A DNA stretch of 64,000 nt from an uncultured Selenomonadales bacterium (GTDB taxonomy: Bacteria > Bacillota > Negativicutes > DSM-1736 > Dendrosporobacteraceae). The stretch covers positions 1 through 64,000 of the forward strand of contig CAMJML010000003.1 in NCBI GenBank assembly GCA_946407015.1, in the 5' to 3' direction. Position 1 is the stretch's first letter; each line of letters starts with the position of its first letter. Under the pieces are notes generated by a model, which searched no databases, was not told where the DNA came from, and saw only the letters and a program-made list of their open reading frames with translations. Of the stretch, positions 35,807-44,427 are shown in pieces. The position numbers were made by a program, and so were the translations under genes.

Positions 35807-36271
35807 GTGGTGAATTTGGGAGTGAGTCAAAAGAGAGTTTTGATTATACATGGTCCTAACCTCAACTTGTTGGGTAAGCGTGAGCCAACTATTTATGGTG
35901 TGAAGACGTTGGAGGATATCAATGCCGATTTATGTGTACATGCTAGAAAAATAGCTGTACAATTAGAAATTGTCCAATCCAATCATGAAGGGATTATCGT
36001 TGATACGATTCAACAAGCGCAAGGGCAGTTTGATTTGATCATTATCAATGCAGCTGCTTTTACGCATTATAGTGTCGCCATTAGGGATGCATTGGCTGCC
36101 ATTACAGTACCGGCAATTGAAGTTCATCTTTCCAATATTCATAAAAGAGAGGAATTCCGTCATAAATCGCTGATTGCGCCAGTTGTAATCGGGCAGATAT
36201 GTGGTTTTGGCTCGATGAGCTATATTCTTGCTTTAGAGGCTGCGGCTACTATCTTACAGCAGGAGGCTTAA
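35807..36271 (+). CDS. aroQ: Type II 3-dehydroquinate dehydratase
   Basis: Removes water from 3-dehydroquinate in the shikimate route. About 150 residues with the flexible-loop motif IHGPNLNLLGKREPTIYG (catalytic Tyr/Arg), INAAAFTHYSVAIRDAL, and VHLSNIHKREEFRHKS with the catalytic histidine. The start is unclear: GTG 35807, 35810 or 35822 and TTG 35816 are all in frame, with AAGG at 35801. The gene is followed without a gap by the proline peptidase and then efp, a common trio in Firmicutes. Confidence 0.93.
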   Translation: MVNLGVSQKRVLIIHGPNLNLLGKREPTIYGVKTLEDINADLCVHARKIAVQLEIVQSNHEGIIVDTIQQAQGQFDLIIINAAAFTHYSVAIRDALAAITVPAIEVHLSNIHKREEFRHKSLIAPVVIGQICGFGSMSYILALEAAATILQQEA

Positions 36272-37339
36272 ATGAATAATCGATTAATGAAGTTGCGCAA
36301 TCTCCTTTGTGATCAGGGGTTAGATGCGGTGATTGTCAGTAAGCCTGAAAATCGGCGTTATTTTAGTGGGTTTACAGGCACATCGGGATATTTGCTGATC
36401 AGCCATACCAAGGCTCAACTTATAACGGATTTCCGGTATATCAACCAAGCTCAAACGCAGGCCGGTGATTTTGAAGTTGTCCGTCATGGCAGTAATCCTT
36501 GGGAGACAGCGGCAAAGATGGCTGCGGAACAAAAGTTAACGACTTTGGGTTTTGAGAGTGATTATATTACTTACGGTATTTATGATTCCTTGCAAAAAAT
36601 CATCCAGAATGTTGACTTCAAACCGATTCTTCTTGATGGACTGAGAATGGTCAAAGACGACTCTGAGATCAGGTTAATCAAGACCGCTGTTGCGATTGCG
36701 GATGCGGCATTTTCTCATATTTTGTCCTTCTTACGCCCCGGAATCACGGAACTTGCTGTAGCGGCTCAATTAGAGTGCTTCATGCGACAACAGGGAGCAG
36801 AAAAAGCCGCCTTTGATACCATTGTTGCTTCCGGCAGCCGTGGAGCGTTACCGCATGGCGTGGCATCGGATAAACAAATCGAAATAGGCGATTTTGTTAC
36901 AATGGATTTTGGTGCGGTTTATAAAGGATATCATTCTGATATTACAAGGACAGTTTGCATAGGTAAGCCATCGGAAAAGCAGCAAACTATTTATGAATTG
37001 GTTCTGAAGGCACAATCTTCGGGTTTGCGGGCTGTGCAAGCAGGCAAAATAGGCAAGGAAGTCGATCAAGCCGCAAGAAAAGTGATTGAAGATGCTGGCT
37101 ACGGTGATTATTTTGGTCATGGACTTGGACACAGTCTTGGACTTGCTATTCATGAAACTCCCGCTCTGTCACCAGGAAACACCACAATTAAATTAGCTGA
37201 AGATATGCTGGTAACAGTTGAACCAGGGATATACTTACCCGAATGGGGCGGAGTGAGAATAGAAGACACCGTTAGGGTAACGGCTGCTCATTGTGAAATT
37301 CTAACAGCAAGCAACAAACAATTAATTGTAATTGATTAA
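36272..37339 (+). CDS. M24 aminopeptidase P family (Xaa-Pro peptidase)
   Basis: A 355-residue cytosolic metallopeptidase that removes an N-terminal residue before proline. The N-terminal creatinase-like domain (about 1-130) precedes the pita-bread catalytic domain, with metal ligands in VTMDFGAVYKGYHSDITRT, GHGLGHSLGL and VEPGIYLPEWGGVRIED. The start ATG directly follows the aroQ stop and has AGGAGG ahead. The family includes PepQ and YqhT; YqhT lies beside efp in B. subtilis, the same arrangement as here. Confidence 0.92.
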   Translation: MNNRLMKLRNLLCDQGLDAVIVSKPENRRYFSGFTGTSGYLLISHTKAQLITDFRYINQAQTQAGDFEVVRHGSNPWETAAKMAAEQKLTTLGFESDYITYGIYDSLQKIIQNVDFKPILLDGLRMVKDDSEIRLIKTAVAIADAAFSHILSFLRPGITELAVAAQLECFMRQQGAEKAAFDTIVASGSRGALPHGVASDKQIEIGDFVTMDFGAVYKGYHSDITRTVCIGKPSEKQQTIYELVLKAQSSGLRAVQAGKIGKEVDQAARKVIEDAGYGDYFGHGLGHSLGLAIHETPALSPGNTTIKLAEDMLVTVEPGIYLPEWGGVRIEDTVRVTAAHCEILTASNKQLIVID

Positions 37340-37372
37340 CCCATTTTGGGACATAAATTGGAGGTATAATAA

Positions 37373-37936
37373 ATGATTTCTAGTAGTGATTTTCGTACCG
37401 GCTTAACCATTGAAATTGACAATGACGTATGGCAGATTGTAGATTTCCAGCATGTTAAACCGGGAAAAGGAGCAGCTTTTGTTCGTACAAAAATGAAAAA
37501 TGTGCGTACCGGTGCTGTTGTTGAGCGTACTTTTAATCCTGGGGAAAAACTTCCAAAGGCACATATTGATAATCGCCAAATGCAGTATTTGTATGAAAAT
37601 GATGGCATGTTTGTTTTTATGGACAACGAGTCTTATGAGCAATTGGAATTAAATTCAGACCAATTGGGAGATGCAAAAAAATTCCTGAAAGAAAATATGA
37701 ACATTGGTGTTATGATGTTTCAGGGATCAATCATTGGCGTGGATCTTCCGAATTCGGTTGATCTTGAAGTTATTGAATGTGATCCAGGCGTGCGAGGCGA
37801 TACTGCGACTGGAGCAACTAAAATGGCTAAGCTGGAAACCGGTTATTCTGTACGGGTACCGCTGTTTATTAACCAAGGAGATGTTCTGAGAATTGATACC
37901 CGTTCAGGGGACTATATCGAAAGAGCAAGAGATTAA
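37373..37936 (+). CDS. efp: Translation elongation factor P
   Basis: Relieves ribosomes stalled on proline runs. The 187-residue protein has three OB-like beta-barrel domains; the tip loop is KPGKGAAF with lysine K32, the residue that carries a modification in several Firmicutes. The C-terminal signature YIERARD is intact. GGAGG lies eight bases ahead of ATG 37373. Following a proline peptidase it fits a proline theme, but no EpmA-type modification gene is near. Confidence 0.97.
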   Translation: MISSSDFRTGLTIEIDNDVWQIVDFQHVKPGKGAAFVRTKMKNVRTGAVVERTFNPGEKLPKAHIDNRQMQYLYENDGMFVFMDNESYEQLELNSDQLGDAKKFLKENMNIGVMMFQGSIIGVDLPNSVDLEVIECDPGVRGDTATGATKMAKLETGYSVRVPLFINQGDVLRIDTRSGDYIERARD

Positions 37937-37945
37937 TACTATCGA

Positions 37946-37981
37946 GATCCGGTGAGTTCAATCATCGGATCTTTTTTTTGC
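37946..37981 (+). terminator. Terminator after efp
   Basis: AGATCCGGTGA (37946-37956) pairs with TCATCGGATCT (37963-37973), one G-U, followed by a run of T. Confidence 0.9.
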
Positions 37982-38112
37982 CTGCTTTAATGATTCTCTT
38001 AAAGGAATCGGATGTGAGTCGAGTTTTTTTATAATATCAGCATATGATCTTAGTTTTATTGGGCATAATATCAATAGCTTGCGGATAAAGAAAAAAAGGG
38101 GTTGATGATAAC

Positions 38113-38574
38113 ATGACTAATCTTAAAGAACGAGTAGCTTATTTACAAGGTTTGACCAAAGGACTTAACGTAAGTGAGCAGTCTGCCGAAGGCAAAATTT
38201 TAGTAAACATAATTGATGTACTTGATGATATGGCCAATGATTTCCATAACATGATTATTGCACAGCAGGATTTGGAAAGCTATGTGGAGACCATTGATGA
38301 AGATCTCACCGATTTAGAAGAAGAGATCTATGAAGAAACATACAGCGATGAAGAAGTAGAGGATGATGACTATGTGGAAGTTCAGTGTCCTGCTTGTCAT
38401 GAAGCCGTAACCTTCGAGTCGGATATCCTGGCGGAGGATGATGCCATTGAAGTGACTTGCCCTTACTGTGGTGGCATTGTTTATGATAATACGTTAGAAT
38501 TTGATGATGATATGGATATTGAGTCCTCACGAGTTGACCAGTCCTTCCGACACGCCATCCATCCGGGGGTGTAA
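38113..38574 (+). CDS. CD1247-type protein with zinc-ribbon end
   Basis: A 153-residue acidic protein. The N-terminal 70 residues are helical (NLKERVAYLQGLTKGL, the opening typical of CD1247-type proteins); the middle is a strongly acidic coil; the C-terminal part has two CxxC knuckles, CPACHEA and CPYCGG, forming a zinc ribbon. In Clostridia and Negativicutes such a gene usually lies just before spoIIIAA, which suggests a sporulation link, but the function is unknown. Start ATG 38113 follows AAAAGGGGTTGATG. It is flanked by terminators, so it is its own transcript. Confidence 0.75.
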   Translation: MTNLKERVAYLQGLTKGLNVSEQSAEGKILVNIIDVLDDMANDFHNMIIAQQDLESYVETIDEDLTDLEEEIYEETYSDEEVEDDDYVEVQCPACHEAVTFESDILAEDDAIEVTCPYCGGIVYDNTLEFDDDMDIESSRVDQSFRHAIHPGV

Positions 38575-38642
38575 GGACTTCTTGCTCCGATTTACTCATC
38601 GTTCTGTTTAATTCTATGTGCATGTTATGTGTTCTAATGAAT

Positions 38643-38672
38643 AAAAAAATCCCGTTTAAACGGGATTTTTTT
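38643..38672 (+). terminator. Terminator between CD1247-type gene and spoIIIAA
   Basis: A 30-base perfect palindrome centred at 38657/38658 with CCCGTTTAAACGGG at the core, A-run before and T-run after, so it can work in both directions. Confidence 0.92.
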
Positions 38673-38683
38673 ATTGTATTTTT

Positions 38684-38713
38684 GCATAAAGTAATCGGGT
38701 TGACCATATCTAT
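38684..38713 (+). promoter_or_regulatory. Candidate sigma-E promoter of the spoIIIA operon
   Basis: GCATAAA (38684-38690), 14 bases, CATATCTAT (38705-38713). The -35 fits KMATATT in its first five positions, and the -10 keeps CATA. Sigma-E drives spoIIIA in B. subtilis; the match here is partial. Confidence 0.5.
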
Positions 38714-38734
38714 GTAAAGAAAGGTGGAGGAAAA

Positions 38735-39739
38735 ATGAACCAGATCAGCCATACTTTGGAACAAGACATCTATCCGGTTTTAGCACCCAGACTTGTTGCT
38801 ATAATGTGTTTACTGCCTAAATCAATAAAAAATGAATTGACAGAAATAAGACTGCGAATCAATCAGCCTGTTATCCTGGTTTTTAGCAATACCGACATCA
38901 TGGTTACATCAGATGGACAAATAGCCAGTGAAGCAAAGCAAGCCTACATTTGTAGCCAGGAAGATCTTGCTCGTACGCTGCACTCCATCAGCCGTAACTC
39001 TTTATATGCTTTTGAGCAAGAGCTAAAACTGGGCTATATTACCATTCATGGCGGTCACCGTGTTGGCTTAGCTGGTCAGGTTTTAGTAGAAGGTCGTGAG
39101 ATTAAAGCAATAAAAAATATTAGTTCATTGAATATTCGTATTGCCCGGCAAATCAAAGGCTGTGCAGATAAAATTATGCCCTACATTCTAGCAACGGATA
39201 GACTAGTGATGAGTACCCTGATTATCGCTCCACCACGCTGTGGGAAAACGACAATTTTGCGAGATATTGTTTATCAATTAAGCGGTGGGCATGCCTTACA
39301 TAACTATCATGGCATACAGGTTGGAGTGGTTGATGAACGCTCGGAAATTGCTGCTTGCCGCAATGGGATTCCTACTGTTGATTTAGGCCCACGAGTTGAT
39401 GTGTTAGACTGTTGTCCTAAGGCTGACGGTATTTTAATGCTGATCCGGTCTATGGCCCCCCGGGTTGTTGTCACTGATGAACTGGGGAGAAGTGAAGATG
39501 TCCTTGCTCTTAAAGAAGCCCTGAATGCCGGCATAGGGGTAATTGCCTCCATCCATGGCGGCAATGAAAAAGAAATTCTTCACCGGCCTTATATTGGCGA
39601 ATTGATACAAAATAAATACTTTGATCGCTATGTCATTCTGGGCGACCGACCACAAATAGGAACTATTGAAGACATTATAGCAGTGAAAACCAATGAACTT
39701 CTGTATAGCAGGAAAAAAGGAGTAAAAATATGTGGCTAA
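38735..39739 (+). CDS. spoIIIAA: Stage III sporulation protein AA (ATPase)
   Basis: The ATPase of the SpoIIIA-SpoIIQ channel between mother cell and forespore, related to type II/IV secretion ATPases. The 334-residue protein has the GLAGQ and ISSLNIRIARQIKG N-domain segments, Walker A IIAPPRCGKTT (about 163-173), and a Walker B region VVTDELGR. It acts at the mother-cell side of the engulfing membrane. ATG 38735 follows AAAGGTGGAGG; it is the first gene of an eight-gene operon and overlaps spoIIIAB by ten bases. Confidence 0.95.
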   Translation: MNQISHTLEQDIYPVLAPRLVAIMCLLPKSIKNELTEIRLRINQPVILVFSNTDIMVTSDGQIASEAKQAYICSQEDLARTLHSISRNSLYAFEQELKLGYITIHGGHRVGLAGQVLVEGREIKAIKNISSLNIRIARQIKGCADKIMPYILATDRLVMSTLIIAPPRCGKTTILRDIVYQLSGGHALHNYHGIQVGVVDERSEIAACRNGIPTVDLGPRVDVLDCCPKADGILMLIRSMAPRVVVTDELGRSEDVLALKEALNAGIGVIASIHGGNEKEILHRPYIGELIQNKYFDRYVILGDRPQIGTIEDIIAVKTNELLYSRKKGVKICG

Positions 39740-40251
39740 AACTATTGGGAAGCGTTTGTGTGCTTGCGGCAGGAACTTATATTGGCTTTAAGCTGTCCTT
39801 ACGGTGCAGCCAGCGACCACAGCATATACGTCAGTTGGTTAGTTGTATAGTTTCACTAAAATCCTATATTAATTATATCTCAATGCCTTTATCGGAGGCG
39901 CTGGTCAAGTCCACTCTAGGGACAGAGGGACCGGTAGCTATTTTCTTTAAAGAAATTGCCACCCTTTTAGAAAGCAATATTTGGATGAACCCCAAACAAG
40001 CGATTCTGCAAGTATTAGATAAGATGGAAGGGCAGTTGGCATTGGAAAGTACTGAAAAAGAAATTTTAGTGGTTCTCGGAGCTAACCTTGGGACAATGAA
40101 CAGGGAAGAACAAAATAAATATCTGAGTATGATTCAGGAGCAGCTTGAAAAATTGGAGCAAGAAGCTGTAAGGACAAGGGATCTCAATACGAAGATGTAT
40201 CGATACTTAGGGGTATGCGGAGGCCTGGTGATCGTTATTCTGCTGGCATAA
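39730..40251 (+). CDS. spoIIIAB: Stage III sporulation protein AB
   Basis: A 173-residue membrane protein of the feeding-tube complex, with a hydrophobic N-terminal helix, a soluble helical domain resembling type II secretion GspF, and a C-terminal membrane helix (YLGVCGGLVIVILLA). It is translated with spoIIIAA through a ten-base overlap. Expressed in the mother cell in known systems. Confidence 0.93.
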   Translation: MWLKLLGSVCVLAAGTYIGFKLSLRCSQRPQHIRQLVSCIVSLKSYINYISMPLSEALVKSTLGTEGPVAIFFKEIATLLESNIWMNPKQAILQVLDKMEGQLALESTEKEILVVLGANLGTMNREEQNKYLSMIQEQLEKLEQEAVRTRDLNTKMYRYLGVCGGLVIVILLA

Positions 40252-40284
40252 ATTTATACCATGTAATTTGGGAGGGGTGGAGAA

Positions 40285-40482
40285 ATGGGGTTGGACATAC
40301 TGTTTAAAATTGCCGGGGTTGGCATATTGGTTTCTGTTTTTCATACCGCACTAAAGCAGGCCGGGAAGGAAGATATGGCTCATTTATGTACGCTGGCAGG
40401 GTTTACACTTGTTCTTTTATGGGTTGTGCAGTTGTTAGGACGGCTTTTTGGAACCGTTCAAGACGTATTCAAGTTGTTATGA
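40285..40482 (+). CDS. spoIIIAC: Stage III sporulation protein AC
   Basis: A 65-residue protein with two membrane helices (MGLDILFKIAGVGILVSVF and LAGFTLVLLWVVQLL), the normal length and layout of SpoIIIAC. It forms part of the membrane base of the SpoIIIA channel. ATG 40285 follows GGGAGGGGTGGAG. Confidence 0.93.
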   Translation: MGLDILFKIAGVGILVSVFHTALKQAGKEDMAHLCTLAGFTLVLLWVVQLLGRLFGTVQDVFKLL

Positions 40483-40495
40483 GAGGTGCACAGTA

Positions 40496-40882
40496 GTGGA
40501 CATCATCCAAATCATCGGGCTGGGTTTTGTTGTTACTTTATTAATTTTAATTATTCGGCGAGAGCGGCCCGAGCTTGCTGTACAACTCAGTTTGACTTTG
40601 GCCACAATTATTTTTTTACTTATTCTTAACAAAGTTAATGTAGTTCTCAACTTATTTCGGGATTTAGCAGAAAAAGCCAATATCAGCCAAATGTATTTGA
40701 ACACCATTCTGAAAATTATTGGCATTTCTTATATTACTGAATTTGGTGCACAGGTTTGCCGGGATGCCGGAGAGGGTGCTGTAGCCAGTAAAATTGAGTT
40801 TGCCGGGAAAGTATTGGTGATGGTTATGGCTATACCTATTATTGCTCTCGTTCTTGATACAATCGTGAGATTGATTCCGTAA
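40496..40882 (+). CDS. spoIIIAD: Stage III sporulation protein AD
   Basis: A 128-residue membrane protein with three or four helices and the conserved FGAQVCRDAGEGAVASKIEF segment, as in SpoIIIAD. GTG 40496 with GAGGTG (40482) is the likely start; an in-frame ATG at 40448 would overlap spoIIIAC and add an unrelated tail. It sits with SpoIIIAC in the channel base. Confidence 0.93.
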   Translation: MDIIQIIGLGFVVTLLILIIRRERPELAVQLSLTLATIIFLLILNKVNVVLNLFRDLAEKANISQMYLNTILKIIGISYITEFGAQVCRDAGEGAVASKIEFAGKVLVMVMAIPIIALVLDTIVRLIP

Positions 40883-40895
40883 GGTGGAATAAACA

Positions 40896-42050
40896 ATGAG
40901 AATAATGCTAATGGCAGTCATCTTTACACTGATGATTTCAGCGAGTGCAGTTGCCGCATCCCAAGATGAGCTAAATCGTCAACTTTTTGAGCAATTGTCT
41001 ACAGACCAAATTAATCAGTTTATAGAAAATATCAATTATGAGCTTCATGAGGATATTCCATTACTGAATGCAGATACAATCAAAGATATAGCTGGTAAAG
41101 GAATCAGTTCAAACTGGGATGCCTTATGGCAAAAATTAGCAGGACGTTTTATGAAAGAAATAGCAGCGAATACTCACTTAATGGGAAAACTTTTATTTTT
41201 GGCTGTTTTATGCGTATTGCTGCAAAACTTACAAAATTCATTTGAGCAGTCTGGAATTTCGGTATTGGCGTATAGTGTTTGCTTTATCTTTTTATCCGTA
41301 ATTGCATTGACCGCATTCTATAATGCGATTACTTTAGCAAAAGACACTGTTGCTACTATGGTGAGCTTTATGGAAGCACTACTGCCGCTGATGATATCGT
41401 TGCTGGCCGGAGTAGGCGCTTTGACTTCTGCGGCACTTTTTACACCGCTGATGTTGTTTGTTGTTAGTGCTGTGAGTGTTATTGTAAAAAATATTGTTTT
41501 ACCCCTGCTGCTTATTACCTCCGTATTGGACTGTGTGAATTATTTATCGGAAAAATATCGGCTTAGTAATTTAACAAGCTTATTTAAACAAACAGGAATG
41601 ATCATTCTAGGTTTTACGCTGGTCGTGTTTATTGGTATTGTAACCGTTCAGGGTGTAGCCGGAGGGGTCGCCGATGGAATCACTTTGAGGACAGCTAAGT
41701 ATGCCACATCAACCTTTGTGCCGGTTGTGGGGAAAATGTTTGCCGATACGGTGGAATTAGTGATGGGAGCCTCCTTATTACTTAAAAATGTAGTTGGAAT
41801 ATTTGGCGTCATTGTTGTAATGACCATTTGTGCCTTTCCACTGATCAAGCTGCTGTCCCTAGTGGCCATTATGAAGGTGACAGGGGCTCTGGTTCAACCA
41901 ATGGGCGATGATCGAATGGGAAAGTGCCTTGATGCTATGGGGAATAATTTGTTACTGGTCTTTGCTGCTTTAATGACAGTCGTCCTCATGTTTTTCTTAG
42001 CGATTACCATGATTGTCGGTACTGGAAGTGCTGCCATGATGCTGCGATAA
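40896..42050 (+). CDS. spoIIIAE: Stage III sporulation protein AE
   Basis: A 384-residue polytopic membrane protein. It begins with a signal peptide-like segment (IMLMAVIFTLMISASAVAA), then about 75 extracytoplasmic residues, then seven or eight membrane helices. The length and TVQGVAGGVADGITLRTAKY segment fit SpoIIIAE, proposed permease part of the channel. ATG 40896 follows AAGGTGGAAT. Confidence 0.95.
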   Translation: MRIMLMAVIFTLMISASAVAASQDELNRQLFEQLSTDQINQFIENINYELHEDIPLLNADTIKDIAGKGISSNWDALWQKLAGRFMKEIAANTHLMGKLLFLAVLCVLLQNLQNSFEQSGISVLAYSVCFIFLSVIALTAFYNAITLAKDTVATMVSFMEALLPLMISLLAGVGALTSAALFTPLMLFVVSAVSVIVKNIVLPLLLITSVLDCVNYLSEKYRLSNLTSLFKQTGMIILGFTLVVFIGIVTVQGVAGGVADGITLRTAKYATSTFVPVVGKMFADTVELVMGASLLLKNVVGIFGVIVVMTICAFPLIKLLSLVAIMKVTGALVQPMGDDRMGKCLDAMGNNLLLVFAALMTVVLMFFLAITMIVGTGSAAMMLR

Positions 42051-42078
42051 ATGAAGTACTGTATGGATGGTGACACAG

Positions 42079-42675
42079 ATGATTGAGGCTATTACAGGCT
42101 GGATAAAAAATATCGTTTTACTTGTTTTGTTTGCATCCTTTCTTGAACTATTGCTTCCAACCAGTAGCATGCAACGGTTTATCCGGGTGATTATCGGACT
42201 CTTTATTACCTTGGCGATTTTGAATCCTATCCTTGATATCATTCAGAATCGATGGAGTCCGGAGCAGATTCCGGCTCTTAGTACCAATACAGCCAATACG
42301 CAAAATGTGCTGAAGCAAGCTAACCAGGTTGCAGGTGATCGAGATCAGATGGCGCTGAATACCTATAAAAAAGAATTAGCACGTCAACTTAGAGCGACTA
42401 TTACGGCTATTGAAGGTATTGCTGATGCCCAGGTTGCAGTAGAGTTAGAGGATACACAAGCTGGAAAGCTGACAGGCAAAGTCAAGTCCGTTACCGTTTA
42501 TGTAAAACCAGGCATCAATAGTGACAGCAGGATGGTTGCACCAATTGTGATTGGGCAACAAAGTTCCAATGAGACAAGTGATTTAAAGCCCCAATTGAAG
42601 AGAAAAATTGCTAACACACTTTATGAGTTGTATCAAATTTCTAACGAGCAGCTCACAATAGCACGGTTACATTAA
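42079..42675 (+). CDS. spoIIIAF: Stage III sporulation protein AF
   Basis: About 198 residues: two N-terminal membrane helices (residues about 6-50) and a soluble C-terminal domain of ring-forming type, as in SpoIIIAF. ATG 42079 fits GGATGGTGA just ahead; ATG 42067 in the same frame has no ribosome site. The extracytoplasmic part faces the intermembrane space during engulfment. Confidence 0.92.
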   Translation: MIEAITGWIKNIVLLVLFASFLELLLPTSSMQRFIRVIIGLFITLAILNPILDIIQNRWSPEQIPALSTNTANTQNVLKQANQVAGDRDQMALNTYKKELARQLRATITAIEGIADAQVAVELEDTQAGKLTGKVKSVTVYVKPGINSDSRMVAPIVIGQQSSNETSDLKPQLKRKIANTLYELYQISNEQLTIARLH

Positions 42676-42696
42676 TCATCAAGGGAGGTTTCGTGA

Positions 42697-43302
42697 ATGA
42701 ATGGTTTGGATGCTTTTGTAAATCAGGCGAAGAAGATTTGGCCTAATCAACTCATTAAGTCCGGAGTTCTCAATGCAAAAATGATTTGGCTGGGAATATT
42801 AGGAATTGCATTGCTTATTATTGGCGGATCATTTGATTATCAAGTTTTTAAAAAACCTGCGGAGGTTCCTAATGAGATACCTAAAGCCATTCAGGTCCAA
42901 AACCGTAGTTATGAAGAGACTCTGGAAGCAAAGTTAACGAACATGTTATCACAGGTTCGCGGAGCCGGAACCGTGGCAGTCAGTGTGACTCTGGAAAACA
43001 GCAGTACTCAAGAACATGCGAAAAACGTTACTAAAGAAACTCGAACCATCCAGGAAAAAGATACTGCCGGGGGGCTAAGAACAACGACAGAAACAAAAGA
43101 AAGTGAGCAAATTTTGTTAAGTAAGGATAATGGGGGCGACCGCCCGGTCATGGTTCGGGAGACGAAGCCGGATATAAAAGGTGTTTTAGTTGTTGCCGAA
43201 GGTGCTGCAGATTCAATGGTAAAAGCGAATTTAACCAAGGCAGTTGAGGCTGGGCTGGGACTACCACCGTATAAAATTACTGTATTACCACAAAGAAAGT
43301 GA
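42697..43302 (+). CDS. spoIIIAG: Stage III sporulation protein AG
   Basis: A 201-residue ring protein of the channel, with one membrane helix at about residues 26-45 and a C-terminal domain (MLSQVRGAGTVAVSVTLE, then GVLVVAEGAADSMVKANL) of the YscJ/FliF ring-building type. The Thr/Glu-rich insert at about 105-145 matches the SpoIIIAG-specific beta-hairpin region. GGGAGG is eight bases before ATG 42697. Confidence 0.95.
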   Translation: MNGLDAFVNQAKKIWPNQLIKSGVLNAKMIWLGILGIALLIIGGSFDYQVFKKPAEVPNEIPKAIQVQNRSYEETLEAKLTNMLSQVRGAGTVAVSVTLENSSTQEHAKNVTKETRTIQEKDTAGGLRTTTETKESEQILLSKDNGGDRPVMVRETKPDIKGVLVVAEGAADSMVKANLTKAVEAGLGLPPYKITVLPQRK

Positions 43303-43313
43303 GGTTAAAGACT

Positions 43314-43850
43314 ATGATAGTCCTCTCATTAAAACGGTATCGAAAATCTTTGCTGGCTTTGACCGGACTTATTTTGGCGGGCGCAATCGGAGCCGCTTTC
43401 TTATGGTTAACGAACAGTCAGGAGCAAGCGAAAGCAGATCGATCTAATGCCATGCAGGTTACTAAATCAGTAGTTTCCAATGAACCGGTAGCGCCTGTTG
43501 TCAGTACAGACTTTTTTACGGAATATCGTCTTGAACGGGACAAAATGCGCAGTGAGCGATCCGACTTACTTCGCGAAGCCATTAAGACGGCAAAAAACGA
43601 TGAAATAAGAAATAAAGCACAAGAAAGTGTTTTAAAAATGGTTCAGGAAAAGCAACGTGAATCGGAAATGGAGAGTCTGATTAAAGCAAGAGGATTTTCA
43701 GATGCCTTGGTATTTTATCGGGATAGCTCGGTTAGTGCTATTGTGAAAGCTCCCAGCCTATCGCGGGAAGAGGTTATCCAAGTGGCTGACGTAATTAGCA
43801 GAGTCTCTGGCGTTAAGCCGGAAGAAATCACAATAAGCTCAAAACCTTAA
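43314..43850 (+). CDS. spoIIIAH: Stage III sporulation protein AH
   Basis: About 178 residues: one membrane helix (about 11-32), a charged coiled region, and a C-terminal YscJ-like ring domain (FSDALVFYRDSSVSAIVKAP). SpoIIIAH binds forespore SpoIIQ to join the two membranes. ATG 43314 is preferred, with GAGGT seven bases ahead; GTG 43299 overlaps spoIIIAG. Last gene of the operon, followed by a terminator. No spoIIQ is present in the window. Confidence 0.93.
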   Translation: MIVLSLKRYRKSLLALTGLILAGAIGAAFLWLTNSQEQAKADRSNAMQVTKSVVSNEPVAPVVSTDFFTEYRLERDKMRSERSDLLREAIKTAKNDEIRNKAQESVLKMVQEKQRESEMESLIKARGFSDALVFYRDSSVSAIVKAPSLSREEVIQVADVISRVSGVKPEEITISSKP

Positions 43851-43883
43851 GCGGAATATCAACTGAGGGAGTGCCCTAAGGCT

Positions 43884-43912
43884 AAGGAACAAGCTGTTCT
43901 TTGGTCTTTTCT
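43884..43912 (+). terminator. Terminator after spoIIIAH
   Basis: AAGGAACA (43884-43891) pairs with TGTTCTTT (43895-43902), one G-U, three-base loop, then GGTCTTTT. The stem is short. Confidence 0.6.
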
Positions 43913-43921
43913 TGTGCAAAT

Positions 43922-43950
43922 TTGTATAAATGGAAATTGTTTGATATAAT
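43922..43950 (+). promoter_or_regulatory. Sigma-A promoter of the asp23 operon
   Basis: TTGTAT (43922-43927), exactly 17 bases, TATAAT (43945-43950). The leader is about 65 bases. Confidence 0.8.
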
Positions 43951-44019
43951 GGTTGAAGTTATAAAACATTTAATCGTTAAATAAAATATTTTAACTATAG
44001 AAACGAGGGAGGGGTGAGC

Positions 44020-44415
44020 TTGGATAAAAGAATTGAGCGGGCAGAACATAATGATGTTGGCTCCATTCGGATTGCTGATGAGGTCGTTGGTATTATTGCC
44101 GGATTAGCTGCAACCGAAATTGCCGGTGTGGCTGGTATGAGCGGCGGCCTGGTGGGCGGTATTGCCGAAATGCTAGGCAAGAAAAATTTATCCAAAGGTG
44201 TAAAAGTTGAAGTCGGCGAACGAGAAGCGGCTGTTGATTTATATATTATTGTAGAATACGGTGTCCGGATTCCTGATGTTGCTTTGACGGTACAGGAAAA
44301 CGTAAAAAGGGCAATTGAGTCGATGACCGGACTAGATGTTGTGGAAGTGAATATACACGTGCAGGGTGTTGGGTTTGGCCAGGAAGGAAAGGAAGAAGAT
44401 ATCCGTGTACGTTAG
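44020..44415 (+). CDS. Asp23/Gls24 family envelope stress protein
   Basis: A 131-residue protein of the Asp23/Gls24 family (B. subtilis YqhY type): GSIRIADEVVGIIAGLAATE, GLVGGIAEMLGKK, VDLYIIVEYGVRIPDVALTV. It is expected under the membrane, bound by AmaP, the next gene. TTG 44020 has a fitting GAGGGAGG; GTG 44014 in the same frame overlaps it. In B. subtilis YqhY influences fatty-acid synthesis; that role is only suggested here. Confidence 0.9.
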   Translation: MDKRIERAEHNDVGSIRIADEVVGIIAGLAATEIAGVAGMSGGLVGGIAEMLGKKNLSKGVKVEVGEREAAVDLYIIVEYGVRIPDVALTVQENVKRAIESMTGLDVVEVNIHVQGVGFGQEGKEEDIRVR

Positions 44416-44427
44416 GAAGGTGTAGTT

